A DNA stretch of 22,178 nucleotides from the NCBI GenBank assembly GCA_030141605.1, contig JAQGDQ010001888.1:1-22178 (forward strand). Direction: 5' to 3'. The notes under the pieces are model-generated. The model had not been told where the DNA came from and made no database searches. It saw only the letters and a list, made by a program, of their open reading frames with translations. Shown in pieces: positions 1-10,615 of the stretch. Origin of the DNA: Tubiluchus corallicola. Lineage: Eukaryota > Priapulida > Priapulimorpha > Priapulimorphida > Tubiluchidae. Made by a program: the position numbers and the translations under genes. Position 1 is the stretch's first letter; each line of letters begins with the position of its first letter.

Positions 1-2165
1 GAGTGAATGAAAGAATGGTTAGGGTTAGTAGACATGATGGAATGGAAAAATAGTAAGATTAGGAATAGGAAGAAGGAAGGGAGGAGAGGATGAGTGAATG
101 AAAGAATGGTTAGGGATAGTAGACACGATGGAATAAAAATAGTAAGATTAGGGATAGGAAGAAGGAAGGGAGGAGAGGATGAGTGAATGAAATAATGGTT
201 AGGGTCAGTAGACATGATGGAATAAAAATAGTAAGATTAGGGATAGGAAGAAGGAAGGGAGGAGAGGATGAGAGAATGAAATAATGGTTAGGGTTAGTAG
301 ACATTATGAAATGGAATAATAGTAAGATTAGGGATAGGAAGAAGGAAGGGGGAGAGGATGAGAGAATGAAAGAATGCTTAGGGTCGGTAGACATGATGGA
401 ATGGAAAAATAGTAAGATTAGAGAGAGGAAGAAGGAAGGGAGGAGAGGATGAGTGAATGAAATAATGGTTAGTTAGTAGACATGGATGGAATGAAAAAGA
501 AAAGATTAGGGATAGGAAGAAGGTAGTGAGAGATGAGTGATAAGAATGTTAGGGTAGTAGACATGATGGAATAAAAAATAGTAAGATTAGGGATAGGAAG
601 AAGGAAGGGAGGGAGGATGAGTGAATGAAAGAATGGTTAGGGTTAGTAGACATGATGGAATGGAAAATAGTAAGATTAGGGATAGGAAGAAGGAAGGAGG
701 GGAGGATGAGTGAATGAAAGAATGGTTAGGGGTTAGTAGACATGATGGAATGGAAAAAATAGTAAGATTAGGGATAGGAAGAAGGAGAGGAGTGGATGAG
801 TAGAATGAAAGAATGGTTAGGGTTAGTAGACATGATGGAATGGAAAAAATAGTAAGATTAGGGATAGGAAGAAGGAAGGGAGGAGGATGAGTGAATGAAA
901 GAATGGTTAGGGTTAGTAGACATGATGGAATGGAAAAAATAGTAAGATTAGGGATAGGAAGAAGGAAGGGAGGGGAGGATGAGTGAATGAAAGAATGGTT
1001 AGGGTTAGTAGACATGATGGAATGGAAAAAATAGTAAGATTAGGGATAGGAAGAAGGAAGGGAGGAGAGGAGGAGTGAATGAAAGAATGGTTAGGGTTAG
1101 TAGACATGATGGAATGGAAAAATAGTAAGATTAGAGATAGGAAGAAGGAAGGGAGGGGAGGATGAGTGAATGAAAGAATGGTTAGGGTTAGTAGACATGA
1201 TGGAATGGAAAAAATAGTAAGATTAGGGATAGGAAGAAGGAAGGGAGGGGAGGATGAGTGAATGAAAGAATGGTTAGGGTTAGTAGACATGATGGAATGG
1301 AAAAAATAGTAAGATTAGGGATAGGAAGAAGGAAGGGAGGGGAGGATGAGTGAATGAAAGAATGGTTAGGGTTAGTAGACATGATGGAATGGAAAAAATA
1401 GTAAGATTAGGGATAGGAAGAAGGAAGGGAGGGGAGGATGAGTGAATGAAAGAATGGTTAGGGTTAGTAGACATGATGGAATGGAAAAAATAGTAAGATT
1501 AGGGATAGGAAGAAGGAAGGGAGGGGAGGATGAGTGAATGAAAGAATGGTTAGGGTTAGTAGACATGATGGAATGGAAAAATAGTAAGATTAGAGATAGG
1601 AAGAAGGAAGAGAGGGGAGGATGAGTGAATGAAAGAATGGTTAGGGTTAGTAGACATGATGGAATGGAAAAAATAGTAAGATTAGGGATAGGAAGAAGGA
1701 AGGGAGGGGAGGATGAGTGAATGAAAGAATGGTTAGGGTTAGTAGACATGATGGAATGGAAAAAATAGTAAGATTAGGGATAGGAAGAAGGAAGGGAGGG
1801 GAGGATGAGTGAATGAAAGAATGGTTAGGGTTAGTAGACATGATGGAATGGAAAAAATAGTAAGATTAGGGATAGGAAGAAAGAAGGGAGGGGAGGATGA
1901 GTGAATGAAAGAATGGTTAGGGTTAGTAGACATGCTGGAATGGAAAAAATAGTAAGATTAGGGATAGGAAGAAGGAAGGGAGGGAAGGATGAGTGAATGA
2001 AAGAATGGTTAGGGTTAGTAGACATGATGGAATGGAAAAAATAGTAAGATTAGGGATAGGAAGAAAGAAGGGAGGGAAGGATGAGTGAATGAAAGAATGG
2101 TTAGGGTTAGTAGACATGATGGAATGGAAAAAATAGTAAGATTAGGGATAGGAAGAAGGAAAAGA
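1..2165. repeat. 92-bp purine-rich minisatellite, about 23 units
   Basis: The unit contains GGTTAGGGTTAGTAGACATG, then an A-run, AGATTAGGGATAGG and AAGGGAGGGGAGGATGAG. The plus strand is almost all purine plus T. Units from about 850 to 2165 are nearly identical in length. The left part, 1-850, is degenerate with many small deletions. Two units share GATTAGAGATAGG, at 1131 and 1590, 459 bp apart (five units), which suggests a block duplication. The array is cut by the left edge. Its reverse-strand 64-residue ORFs are a by-product of the repeat. Confidence 0.97.
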
Positions 2166-3713
2166 GGAGAAGAAACGACCACGGTTTCAACACCAGACTA
2201 ACCAACTGCAACTTTTTAAGCTGCTGCAATTTTAATCATTTTATGTAAGCTATTTTTTTGTTTACTGTATGAAGTGTCCCTCCGTTTTAAGTTTCTTTTA
2301 AGTTTTTTCTCGTTTAATAATAAAATTTTTACTGCACACGTATTTGTCTTATAACTGCGATTGTAAGTATATTGTAAATTAGTTTATACTGTATTATGTG
2401 GCTAGCATAAGTGCTATGTGCCTGCTGCCATTTTCTTTTATAAAAAATGCATCTCTTAAATAAAATAAAAAATAAAATAAATTAAGTTGAGTTTTCAATT
2501 TCTGACGAGAAGTGGAAAGAATTAAAAATAAAAGAGATCAAATACGAAATACGATGATTAAAATATTAAAAAATACGTTTATATCTGTACTTGTGATAAT
2601 TTTTAAGTACAGTAGGCATACCACTTCCTGAAAGCATTTCTTGTACATGAATTATACGTAAGTATAAAATTCGACTAATAATTTACATACAACCGTTGTC
2701 GCAAGATAAATGAATGTTATAGTGTATTTTGTACAGCTCAGGCTACTCAGCTTACTCAACAGATAAAAAATATGCCGTGTAATATTATATTGGACAGACT
2801 CTATTACTAGATTTAGAAAAATGCTAAAAAATGAAATTTTAAGTATCAGTGAGAAATCAAAATTTCTATCAGTATCCATCCTCACAGTAGTGGCAAAACA
2901 GTGGTGTTAGCTTAATCAAGTTATCTTAATTTTACAGACTATTAACAAATAATAGTCTTTCTATCTTTTATATCATCTCATATATGAGCTTCATTCATTA
3001 CATCATTCCATTTTAAGCACTAATGTTTTTTTATCACACGATTCACTTTAAATTTTCAGATTATTTCCATTACTTTTGTTTTCTACCACTGTGTGGGACA
3101 ATCTAACAAGCCCTGCTTTTTGATTGCCCGCTACACATTTACCTTCGTATATAAGTGAACAGTGTTTGAGGCTTTTCCTGTGCAGTATTTCTTATTTGTA
3201 TTATATTCATTGTAGGCCCTTTCACTAGATATTGTACATAAAACTATTATAAATGTGTAATGTGAAATAAATGACCAATGGCTTATGACTGAATTGTTGT
3301 GTTTAAAATACAGCAATTTCTTCCAAGTGTATGTCAACACTACAAGAAACAGATTTTTGCAGATACCGATGCTTAGTGCTGATTAGTGAGAGTGTTAAGC
3401 AAAGCCACTACAGTTACACAGAACAATATTGATCCTTATTCAAGTAATGCTGATTATGTGAAACTACACACACCTTGCGTGTTAGTAACAATGTCACCAT
3501 GGTTGCACTTTGCAGCAGCAGTAATACGCTTTGTTTTAACAAACAAATCCAATCGTCTACGATTTTGTTGCCATGTTTTAATCTGTTGACAATAAAGTGA
3601 TTGATCTTAAAATTATTTCACTGGCGCGCCAGTTACTGCAAGGTTTTTGTTACCATGGGAAGAATGGCAAGTATCAAACTGTGTACGAACACAGAGACAA
3701 AGTTTAAACATTT
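2166..3713. other. Gene-free AT-rich stretch
   Basis: I see no coding exon, RNA or clear repeat here. ORFs are short, low in complexity and without splice context. The left 300 bases, after the minisatellite, hold an AATAAAATTT signal near 2318 and A-rich runs near 2455-2480, but no upstream reading frame accompanies them. Confidence 0.5.
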
Positions 3714-3721
3714 GGTTAACC

Positions 3722-4202
3722 CAGGCGTGTGCAAATTATCTGACTAGCCGGGCCACATTAAACTTTCCCGCAATTCCTGTGGGCCAGGAGCAGTTTGATC
3801 AAGGAGCCAAGTACAGAAAGGCCTAATAACGTTTTTTTGCATCCGACCTGCGTACATCATTACTACTACACTCAAGAAACTATTTTAGAAGTTATTAAAA
3901 TTTATATTACAAACCATATATTTCTACTTTTAGGAGATATAGTGGTAATTTCATTACAATGTATATTAGTAATGTGTATCACACAGTCTGTGTAGTACAG
4001 TGACATTAAGCTACAACCGTCTTGTAAGGGTTAATGGCGTCCGATCTAGTAGAAAAAACTACCCGCACTATCTTTGGGATCATGGCATGGACTTCAGCTG
4101 GATACACTCAATTAATCGCCCGGGCCGCACTTTCATTAGGTTGACAAATCTCTTCGCGGGCCGCACAAATTCTCTCGGTGGGCCGCAATTTGCACACCCC
4201 CG
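3722..4202 (+). mobile_element. hAT-like MITE, family A, copy 1
   Basis: Terminal inverted repeats are CAGGCGTGTGCAAATT at the left and AATTTGCACACCCCCG at the right. An exact 8-bp target duplication GGTTAACC flanks it at 3714-3721 and 4203-4210. GGGCCGC repeats lie near the right end, as in many hAT elements. At 481 bp it is the longest of three copies here (others at 13807 and 18183) and has no transposase. The ORF that starts at 4000 in its right half has no sign of function. Confidence 0.9.
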
Positions 4203-4436
4203 GGTTAACCTGTTTGTTTCACTGGTTAAGCAATCACAGGATGAACTAGCATGGAAATTTTCACGTGCATACCTCTGTCAAACATTGTGTAAAACAGTAA
4301 TTTCTGTATTCTCACTAAGCCACATAGAATTTTTCTAAAAAAGTCGACTTTAAATTTGATTTTCTTTCCCAATAGATGCAGCACATGCAAGTAATACTTA
4401 GATATACCCTGTCAACAGCGCATGATGACAGGTAAG

Positions 4437-4894
4437 CAGTGGTGGCTCGTAGTTAAAATTAGTGGGAGGGGGGCCTGCTTCAGAAAATTTTTAGTCATTG
4501 TTTTACTACTGTGTAAAACGTAACAAACATATGTAATTTTAATGTTGTAATTTTAATTTAAAACAAACAAACATATGAAAGTTTGTATATAAACTTGATA
4601 AAATCCTGAACAAAAAATATTTTTCACTTACCAATAGCCTAACTTGTCGCATTTCAACAACAACTGTGTGAGCGACAATACATATTCTACTTGGGCTCAG
4701 ACATGTGCGCATGGCCGCATGTGCACAACAGCCAAACACCGCGTTGCTGGAGCTGTGAAGCAAACAGTACTACCCTCATGTGCTCTGGTTCCATACAATT
4801 ATAAAGAAAGAACTAAAGAAATAAGACTTCGATAATATTGAGTGAAAATAGGGGGTGCTGCAGTTCCACAGTACCTATACATGAGGCGCCACTG
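4437..4894. mobile_element. hAT-like MITE, family B
   Basis: The left end is CAGTGGTGGCTCGTAG and the right end is ATGAGGCGCCACTG. The ends are imperfect inverted repeats (CAGTGGYGSCTCRT). Flanks GGTAAGCA (4431-4438) and GGTAAGCG (4894-4901) match in 7 of 8 positions, with a small overlap that leaves the exact ends open. No transposase is visible. It lies just beyond the candidate NCAPG2 stop codon. Confidence 0.68.
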
Positions 4895-4927
4895 GTAAGC
4901 GGTAACCAAATGAATGAACTACATTTT

Positions 4928-5025
4928 TCAACACAATGATCTGTTTAACGGTTGGTCAAAAAACCTATTAAAGTTCTGTAATAAAATTTCTAGGGTGAAT
5001 ACAAGAAAGTGACTTTTAATGAGAG
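4928..5025 (-). CDS. Candidate terminal exon of NCAPG2
   Basis: The acceptor GGTTGTTTCAG gives the required phase (G plus CT makes Ala). Then 31 codons follow, LIKSHFLVFTLEILLQ to FDQPLNRSLC, and a TGA. The helix-like pattern ending near FNRFFD loosely fits the C-terminal helix of NCAPG2, but the segment is shorter than in vertebrates. A hAT-like element begins 27 bp beyond the stop, and ATTAAA-type signals lie inside that element near 4535-4556. A competing candidate is at 5494-5567, or the real exon may be elsewhere. Confidence 0.33.
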
Positions 5026-5493
5026 CTGAAACAACCACGTGTAGATTAACTACTCTCAAAAAATGGTAGTTAATAAGAAACAGTGTACTTTTGGTCACTA
5101 CCGACATTACGTTATATACTGCTTTCAAAGTACTGCAATCATAATCCACTTTGCCGATCTACAATCACCTTTTCTAGAAAATTGCAAGGCTGAGTACAGG
5201 CATCTGACTATGTATATAAAGTATGTAAATTATGCACGACGCTATTAACCTAATTACCTGGTTAGTAAGTACACTGAGTGGTACCATACAATATAAACAA
5301 TGCAACATTTCCGTTAGATGCCCTTTGGTCGACCCCAGATGCTTGAAAAACATTTTGGCCTTGGTCATTCAGTTTGACATGCATTAAATGCAAATGTTAC
5401 TACTGATAATCTAAGATGAAGGACAAAAGGTTTTGGCAAAATAAAGAAAATTAAGTAATTTGTCAACGATACTGGATGTTTTAATAAACCATG

Positions 5494-5607
5494 TCAAACT
5501 GCCTCTGCATAAGATTTATCTGAATATTCTACACAATGTTTGACACATTCCTTGTAGATGCCTGCCCCTGCTGGGCCAAAATGTGGCAGTGTCAAAAACT
5601 CTAGCAT
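5494..5607 (-). CDS. Small ORF, alternative NCAPG2 last exon or broken ORF remnant
   Basis: This 37-codon ORF runs from MLEFLTLPHFGPAGAG to KSYAEAV and a TGA. It has coding-like composition. If CAG ending at 5568 is used as an acceptor, phase 1 gives GAGIYKECVKHCVEYS and a stop after 23 codons, which would complete NCAPG2. The upstream sequence is open in another frame (YILFDSFEDKQIN), so this may instead be a frameshifted remnant of an unrelated or transposon ORF. I do not recognise it. Confidence 0.25.
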   Translation of the reverse strand: MLEFLTLPHFGPAGAGIYKECVKHCVEYSDKSYAEAV

Positions 5608-5984
5608 TATGTTTTCTGTATGTTTATCTGTTTGTCCTCAAAAGAGTCAAATAATATGTACTTTGTCTGTTTTGGAAGAAATGGTTATGTTTACACCCTA
5701 GCAACCGCCAAATTAAGACCTTGCACACCATAGCAACCGCTGGAGTTCTGAAAGGTCATATAATCTACTCTCTAAAATTGATATGAAAACATTTTGTTTA
5801 CCGCATTCTTCACGTAGATTTTTAGCAAAATGTGCAAAATCCCACATGCACATGCAAATGTCTTATTTTAAGTCAGTGAAGAAAAAATATTGAGTCACTT
5901 ATGCGGTGTTATTTGAGTCAATTACCCATAGTTTTTATGTACATTTGAATAGAAGCGGCCCGTTCCGGGCGTTTTTGAGTCAAT

Positions 5985-6032
5985 TAAGCGATTGAGTCTA
6001 TTAACCGTGATTCCATTAACTGGCGCCTACTG
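5985..6032 (-). mobile_element. Tigger/mariner-like element end
   Basis: Reading on the minus strand, TA is followed by CAGTAGGCGCCAGTTAATGG and then AATAGACTCAATCG. The same terminus appears at 18107 (CAGTAGGTGCCGCTTAATAG), also after TA. A TA target and a CAGT start suit a Tc1/mariner-Tigger derivative. I could not find the opposite end. It lies 28 bp downstream of the exon 6061-6250 donor. Confidence 0.5.
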
Positions 6033-6060
6033 TACTTAACTTTGCTATTATGACACGTAC

Positions 6061-6250
6061 CTGTGTGCAAGACGTCCAACAATAGCGCAATGGCATAGCA
6101 GTGAGACAACGTGTTGACAACGTTTACACATTGTTTCAACTCGGACAAAAAAGCGTCCATAAACAGTCTCCTTCGAGTGGTCACTCCGAAAAGGAATCGC
6201 GTTAAGGGAGGTAGGTCATTTATTGTGGCAAATCTATCCAAAGTTTCACT
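6061..6250 (-). CDS. NCAPG2: NCAPG2 exon (penultimate)
   Basis: The exon has 63 codons plus one base, phase 0 in and 1 out, with acceptor TACTTTTTAG and strong donor GTACGT. It encodes SETLDRFATINDLPPLTRFL, then FMDAFLSELKQCVN, ending YAIALLLDVLHT. NDLPPLTRFLFG and FLSELKQCV match LSDLPPFSRCLIG and FLDELKACV of vertebrate NCAPG2, the clearest match in the window. About 50 residues should follow in the vertebrate protein, so at least one more exon is expected to the left. Confidence 0.93.
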
Positions 6251-9200
6251 CTAAAAAGTAAACAGCATAAACAAATATATATTAAAAAATGTAAATAACC
6301 AAACATGAAATAAAAATAAATTGCATGGAGAATTGATTCACATTTAGCTATCTGTTAAATAGTTACATGTATATATAATGTATATATTTATGTATATATA
6401 AACATGTAAATATAAATTATGTAAATATAAATATGTTAATATATGTGTATATTAAAAGGTCCACAATAACAGACTTCATTCACTAGAATAAATCTAGATT
6501 ACATTATTAGGAAAGTATTAAAAATTACAAACTTTTCTAAATGCATGCTTTACTTATATAAGAACAAGGACTTTTGCTAAAATTTACGATAAAACAGACA
6601 GACAGACAGACAGGCAGACAAACGCCCTACCACTCTCTGATATAACTTTTCATATGATATGAGCGCCAGATATATTTCTACTAGACTTAATATTATTTAT
6701 TTTGATGTGATTCACAGAAAATGTGCATACAGTTTATACGTCAGGCTGAATAAGAGTGAAAATTTTTTATGCAAGAACATTTGAAACATTGATGTAAACT
6801 TTACTTCTGTAATTAGATGTCATTGGCGTAGTTTGTTATATCGTTAATTGTTATTTGTGTTATTGTTGTGTGTCATGATGTATTGTATTATTTGTATTAA
6901 TTTGCGATGTGGATATGAACTTTGTAAAGTTTGAAATAAAATATTAAATCTAAATCTAAACTGATTACTGTCGTTGTGGGTAGTAAAAATTAATCAAAAT
7001 TTGAATAACCAAGCGAATAAATCAAGCGAAAGATAAGCCAGTAATATTAAAGCAAAACCGGATCCAATCTCAAACTGTTGGTCAGAACAATCTACTCTTT
7101 AAAATATTGAAAGGAAACATACTATTTTTTCAAAAATGACTTACGTGAAAGAATTATTACCACACAAACACATTTTCACATTCGCGCCACTAGTTCTTCG
7201 CTGTTACATGCATTTCGCCATTCACTAGTTAGACAGGCACGAGCGCCTGCATTTCGGAAACGCATTGCACAAAAAACTGGTGTTGTATCTCTCAGTTCAG
7301 ATGTGTTAGTTTGTGATGTCATTAATAGTTGGGCTCGCATGCCATTGATTAAATTTTAATCTATTATATAATTATCAGAAACGCTTTTGCAGTATTATTG
7401 GTGTTAAAATGTGTACTTTTTAACGGATTTGAAAATGGGGTAGTGTGGAAAATCGTCCTGTCTTCCTTTAACTGAAACTCTATTTCGCCATTCGCAATTT
7501 ACTTATTTTTTACTATTTTAGCCAAAACAGACTGATATGAACTTGCGCAAGCCTCAGTTAGCTGCGCGTTCCGCTACTGTATAATTTGTAAATATGACTA
7601 GTAACTGTCTGTGTTGCAAATGGCACAACACGTACGTGACACAGTACCTTCAATTTTAGAAGATGAGTCATTTCAGCCACTACTGCTGTCATCAGGGTAG
7701 ACATGACATCACTATTCAATGTGTCATTGACGTTGTCGGCACGGCGATAATAAAAAATAATGACTTCGGTAAAAGGTTGCTTGACAGCAGACAGGACCTG
7801 AAGAAAAAATAATGTTTACGATCACACAACTGTTTCAATTTTCACTGACGTTTTCTGTTATACAATAAACAGTTTCTGAAAAGAATTTTATACAAAAAGA
7901 GAAAGAAATTGTAGTTACAGTCAGTGCATAATTGCGTAATATGATGTTCGTCCTTATGACCATCGTGACAGGGATAAAGGGTCAGTTTGGGGGGTTGTCA
8001 TTCCTTTGATGAGCTTGAAGGTGACTGATTAGACCAATTCTGGCCTGGAAACTTCTTTGGCATTTGGCACAGGTGAGGCTGGATGTTTGGACCTGTTGTT
8101 GGGCAGTGTCACGTGCCTTGCGTCTCCTGCGCTTCTCCTCTGCCTCCTCAATTCTTTTCGCCTCTGCAGTCTTAGCCCCTGTGGTGATGGCACTCCGCCA
8201 TGCTGAGCGATCTTGTGCAAGGGTTTCCATTGAGCGGATATCCATGCTGAGCTCCTTGAGCGAGGCCTTCAGGCTGTCTTTGAAGCTGTATTTGAAGCGC
8301 TGTCTTTGAAGCGTAATATAAGGAAAAGATAATTACGAACTAGGTGATCAACATCTAAAGTGTCCATAGTGTTCACAGTATTTCATACAAACTGCATCAA
8401 GCATGATCAGTAGCCAGTTAACAGGTAAGGCAAGAGGTTACTTTTGTGCAAAGTCGGCCAATCGATTGACAGAGTCCCAGCAAAGAAGACATTTTACAGC
8501 AAAAAATAACAGAAGTAAACAAAAATATTCGAAATTTCAACGTAGAAAAATTGGTACACAACCTGTTCTGCTTCATCTGAATGTTTATTGACCATGACAG
8601 CCATGACATGTATAACGCGTGAGATCATACTCGTCATGTCGTCACTTAGCAAACTGTAGCCCTCATCTTGATCTTCAAGGTCATCATAGTAATACGCACG
8701 GTCAGCTACTTGATACAAGAATCGCATGATGGGCGCAAGTAGTCTGTGAACTTTATCTAAAAAAAATATTTAATGAATTAATCAAAGAAAGAACTGTAGT
8801 ATAACCAGGCTGCATAAGATTATGGATATCCATAAAATAAGACCAAAAATCCATAAAATAAGAAATGCATAAAATAAAAAAATATTTTTTTTGTGATTTT
8901 TTGTACAAAGTAACGAGTTGTAAGCATTGGCAACACTGAAAACGAACGTTAGAAGGAGAGAACTGTAGTATAACTCAGAACGGAACGAACACCTCGGAAA
9001 GGGAAAATGTCTTTGAGTTATGTGAGGGTGCTAGTTAGACTATGAACTATGAATTTTATTTCACACATCAAAATACAATATCAAACACATTAATAAACTT
9101 TAAATAAAATAATTTGAGTAGTGTGAGGTGAGTGGACAACCATACGATCATTAACACACTCACCTTACTTAAATGAAAAAATGATTATAGTTATGCATGC

Positions 9201-10417
9201 TTCTGTAGATAACTTAATGTAAATAAGGATGAAGTAAATGATGTAATAATTTGAGTAGTGCGAGGTGAGTGTACGACCATACGGTCATTAACACACTCAC
9301 ATTACTTAAATGAAAAAATGATTATAATTATGCATGCTTCTGTAGATAACTTAATGTAAATAAGGATGAAGTAAATGATGTAATAATAGCAATGGTATAA
9401 GAGCAATAAACCTGAAAGTTGAGAAAGGAAAACATAATATGTAATTACGACTTTGAGTGAACCTTAAAGAGTGAAATTTTTTTTTTAAATAGTTACGAAT
9501 ATGAATTATGTGATTATCTGTCAATGCACCACTTACTTGTATTACAATGATATATATATATATATATATACACATATATATACCCAAATTTAAGTGGGGG
9601 AGAAGAGATTAAATTACACATTATAGACAAAGTTTGCAAGAAAACAAGATTGAATCTCTCATTGAGAATTTAATTAAATATCAAACCGTTTTCATGAATA
9701 ACAAAAATAAAACGACTGGTCCACCTCTATTGTACTCTGAGCAGCGTAGTTAATAGAATTCGGTAATAATAATATTGTGGTTTAGTTATTAAACCACGTT
9801 GTTCGTTAAGCCATGTTGCGCTCAGCGTTCTGTTAAGGTAATTCTAAAATTTTTAGCATTTTTTCTGAAACTAGCAGTTAAAATTGTAATGTGGTGCGCA
9901 CTTCCGTGCGGGGATTTCTCGTGCGGGAATTCGGTTTGAGATACGCGACAATGCAACAAGGTATGTAAGTATTTGAGTTATAACAGATCGAGTTGACTGT
10001 AATTGCGGTTTAACTGTAATTGCTTAATGAATTTCATCAGTGATTAATTATTGTAATCTGAATGTGAAGTTTATTTTCAGTGAAGTGACAGACCAAAGTT
10101 TAATCGAATTTTGACATCAAACTTGAAAGACAAACAAAGGGAAAAGGTTGGGATTTGTAGGAGAGTTTCACTTTTTTCACGCTGCTTGTAGTTGAAGTTT
10201 ATTAAATTAATTGCGGGTATGTGATACCATGCGACTGTGATATTCTACAACACATTATTACAATATCATAGAGTAGAAAAAATCAATAAGATGATCCAGT
10301 TAAAAGTTAGTAAACAAATATTTAGTTACCAATAAATTTGCTTCTTCTAATTATAATCATTAATAAATATTAAATACCTCAATAGTATCCAACATCGGAC
10401 TGTGTTTAATCAATCAA

Positions 10418-10451
<34 letters not shown>

Positions 10452-10521
10452 AGTCAGTCAGTCAGTCAGTCAGTCAGTCAGTCAGTCAGTCAGTCAGTCA
10501 GTCAGTCAGTCAGTCAGTCAG

Positions 10522-10615
<94 letters not shown>

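Noticed and set aside
110-2117. Repeated 64-142 residue minus-strand ORFs rich in S, L, F and P
   Set aside because: They are translations of the 92-bp minisatellite. The same peptide restarts in each unit and 92 is not a multiple of 3, so frames shift from unit to unit.
1-2165. Telomere or subtelomere proof from TTAGGG
   Set aside because: Only one GGTTAGGGTTAG per 92-bp unit; there is no run of TTAGGG, so this is not a telomeric array.
4000-4338. ORF of 112 residues, and similar ORFs at 13899 and 18415
   Set aside because: All share a sequence that belongs to the hAT-like MITE, and each runs out of the element at a different point.
2652-5368. Assorted 60-112 residue ORFs on both strands between the minisatellite and the gene
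   Set aside because: They have no shared domain and no splice context, apart from the candidate terminal exon kept above.
7982-8245. Host zinc-finger protein gene
   Set aside because: The order of motifs (KASLK, LAQDRSxWR, basic helix, single finger) is that of a LINE ORF C-terminus, not of a cellular zinc-finger protein.
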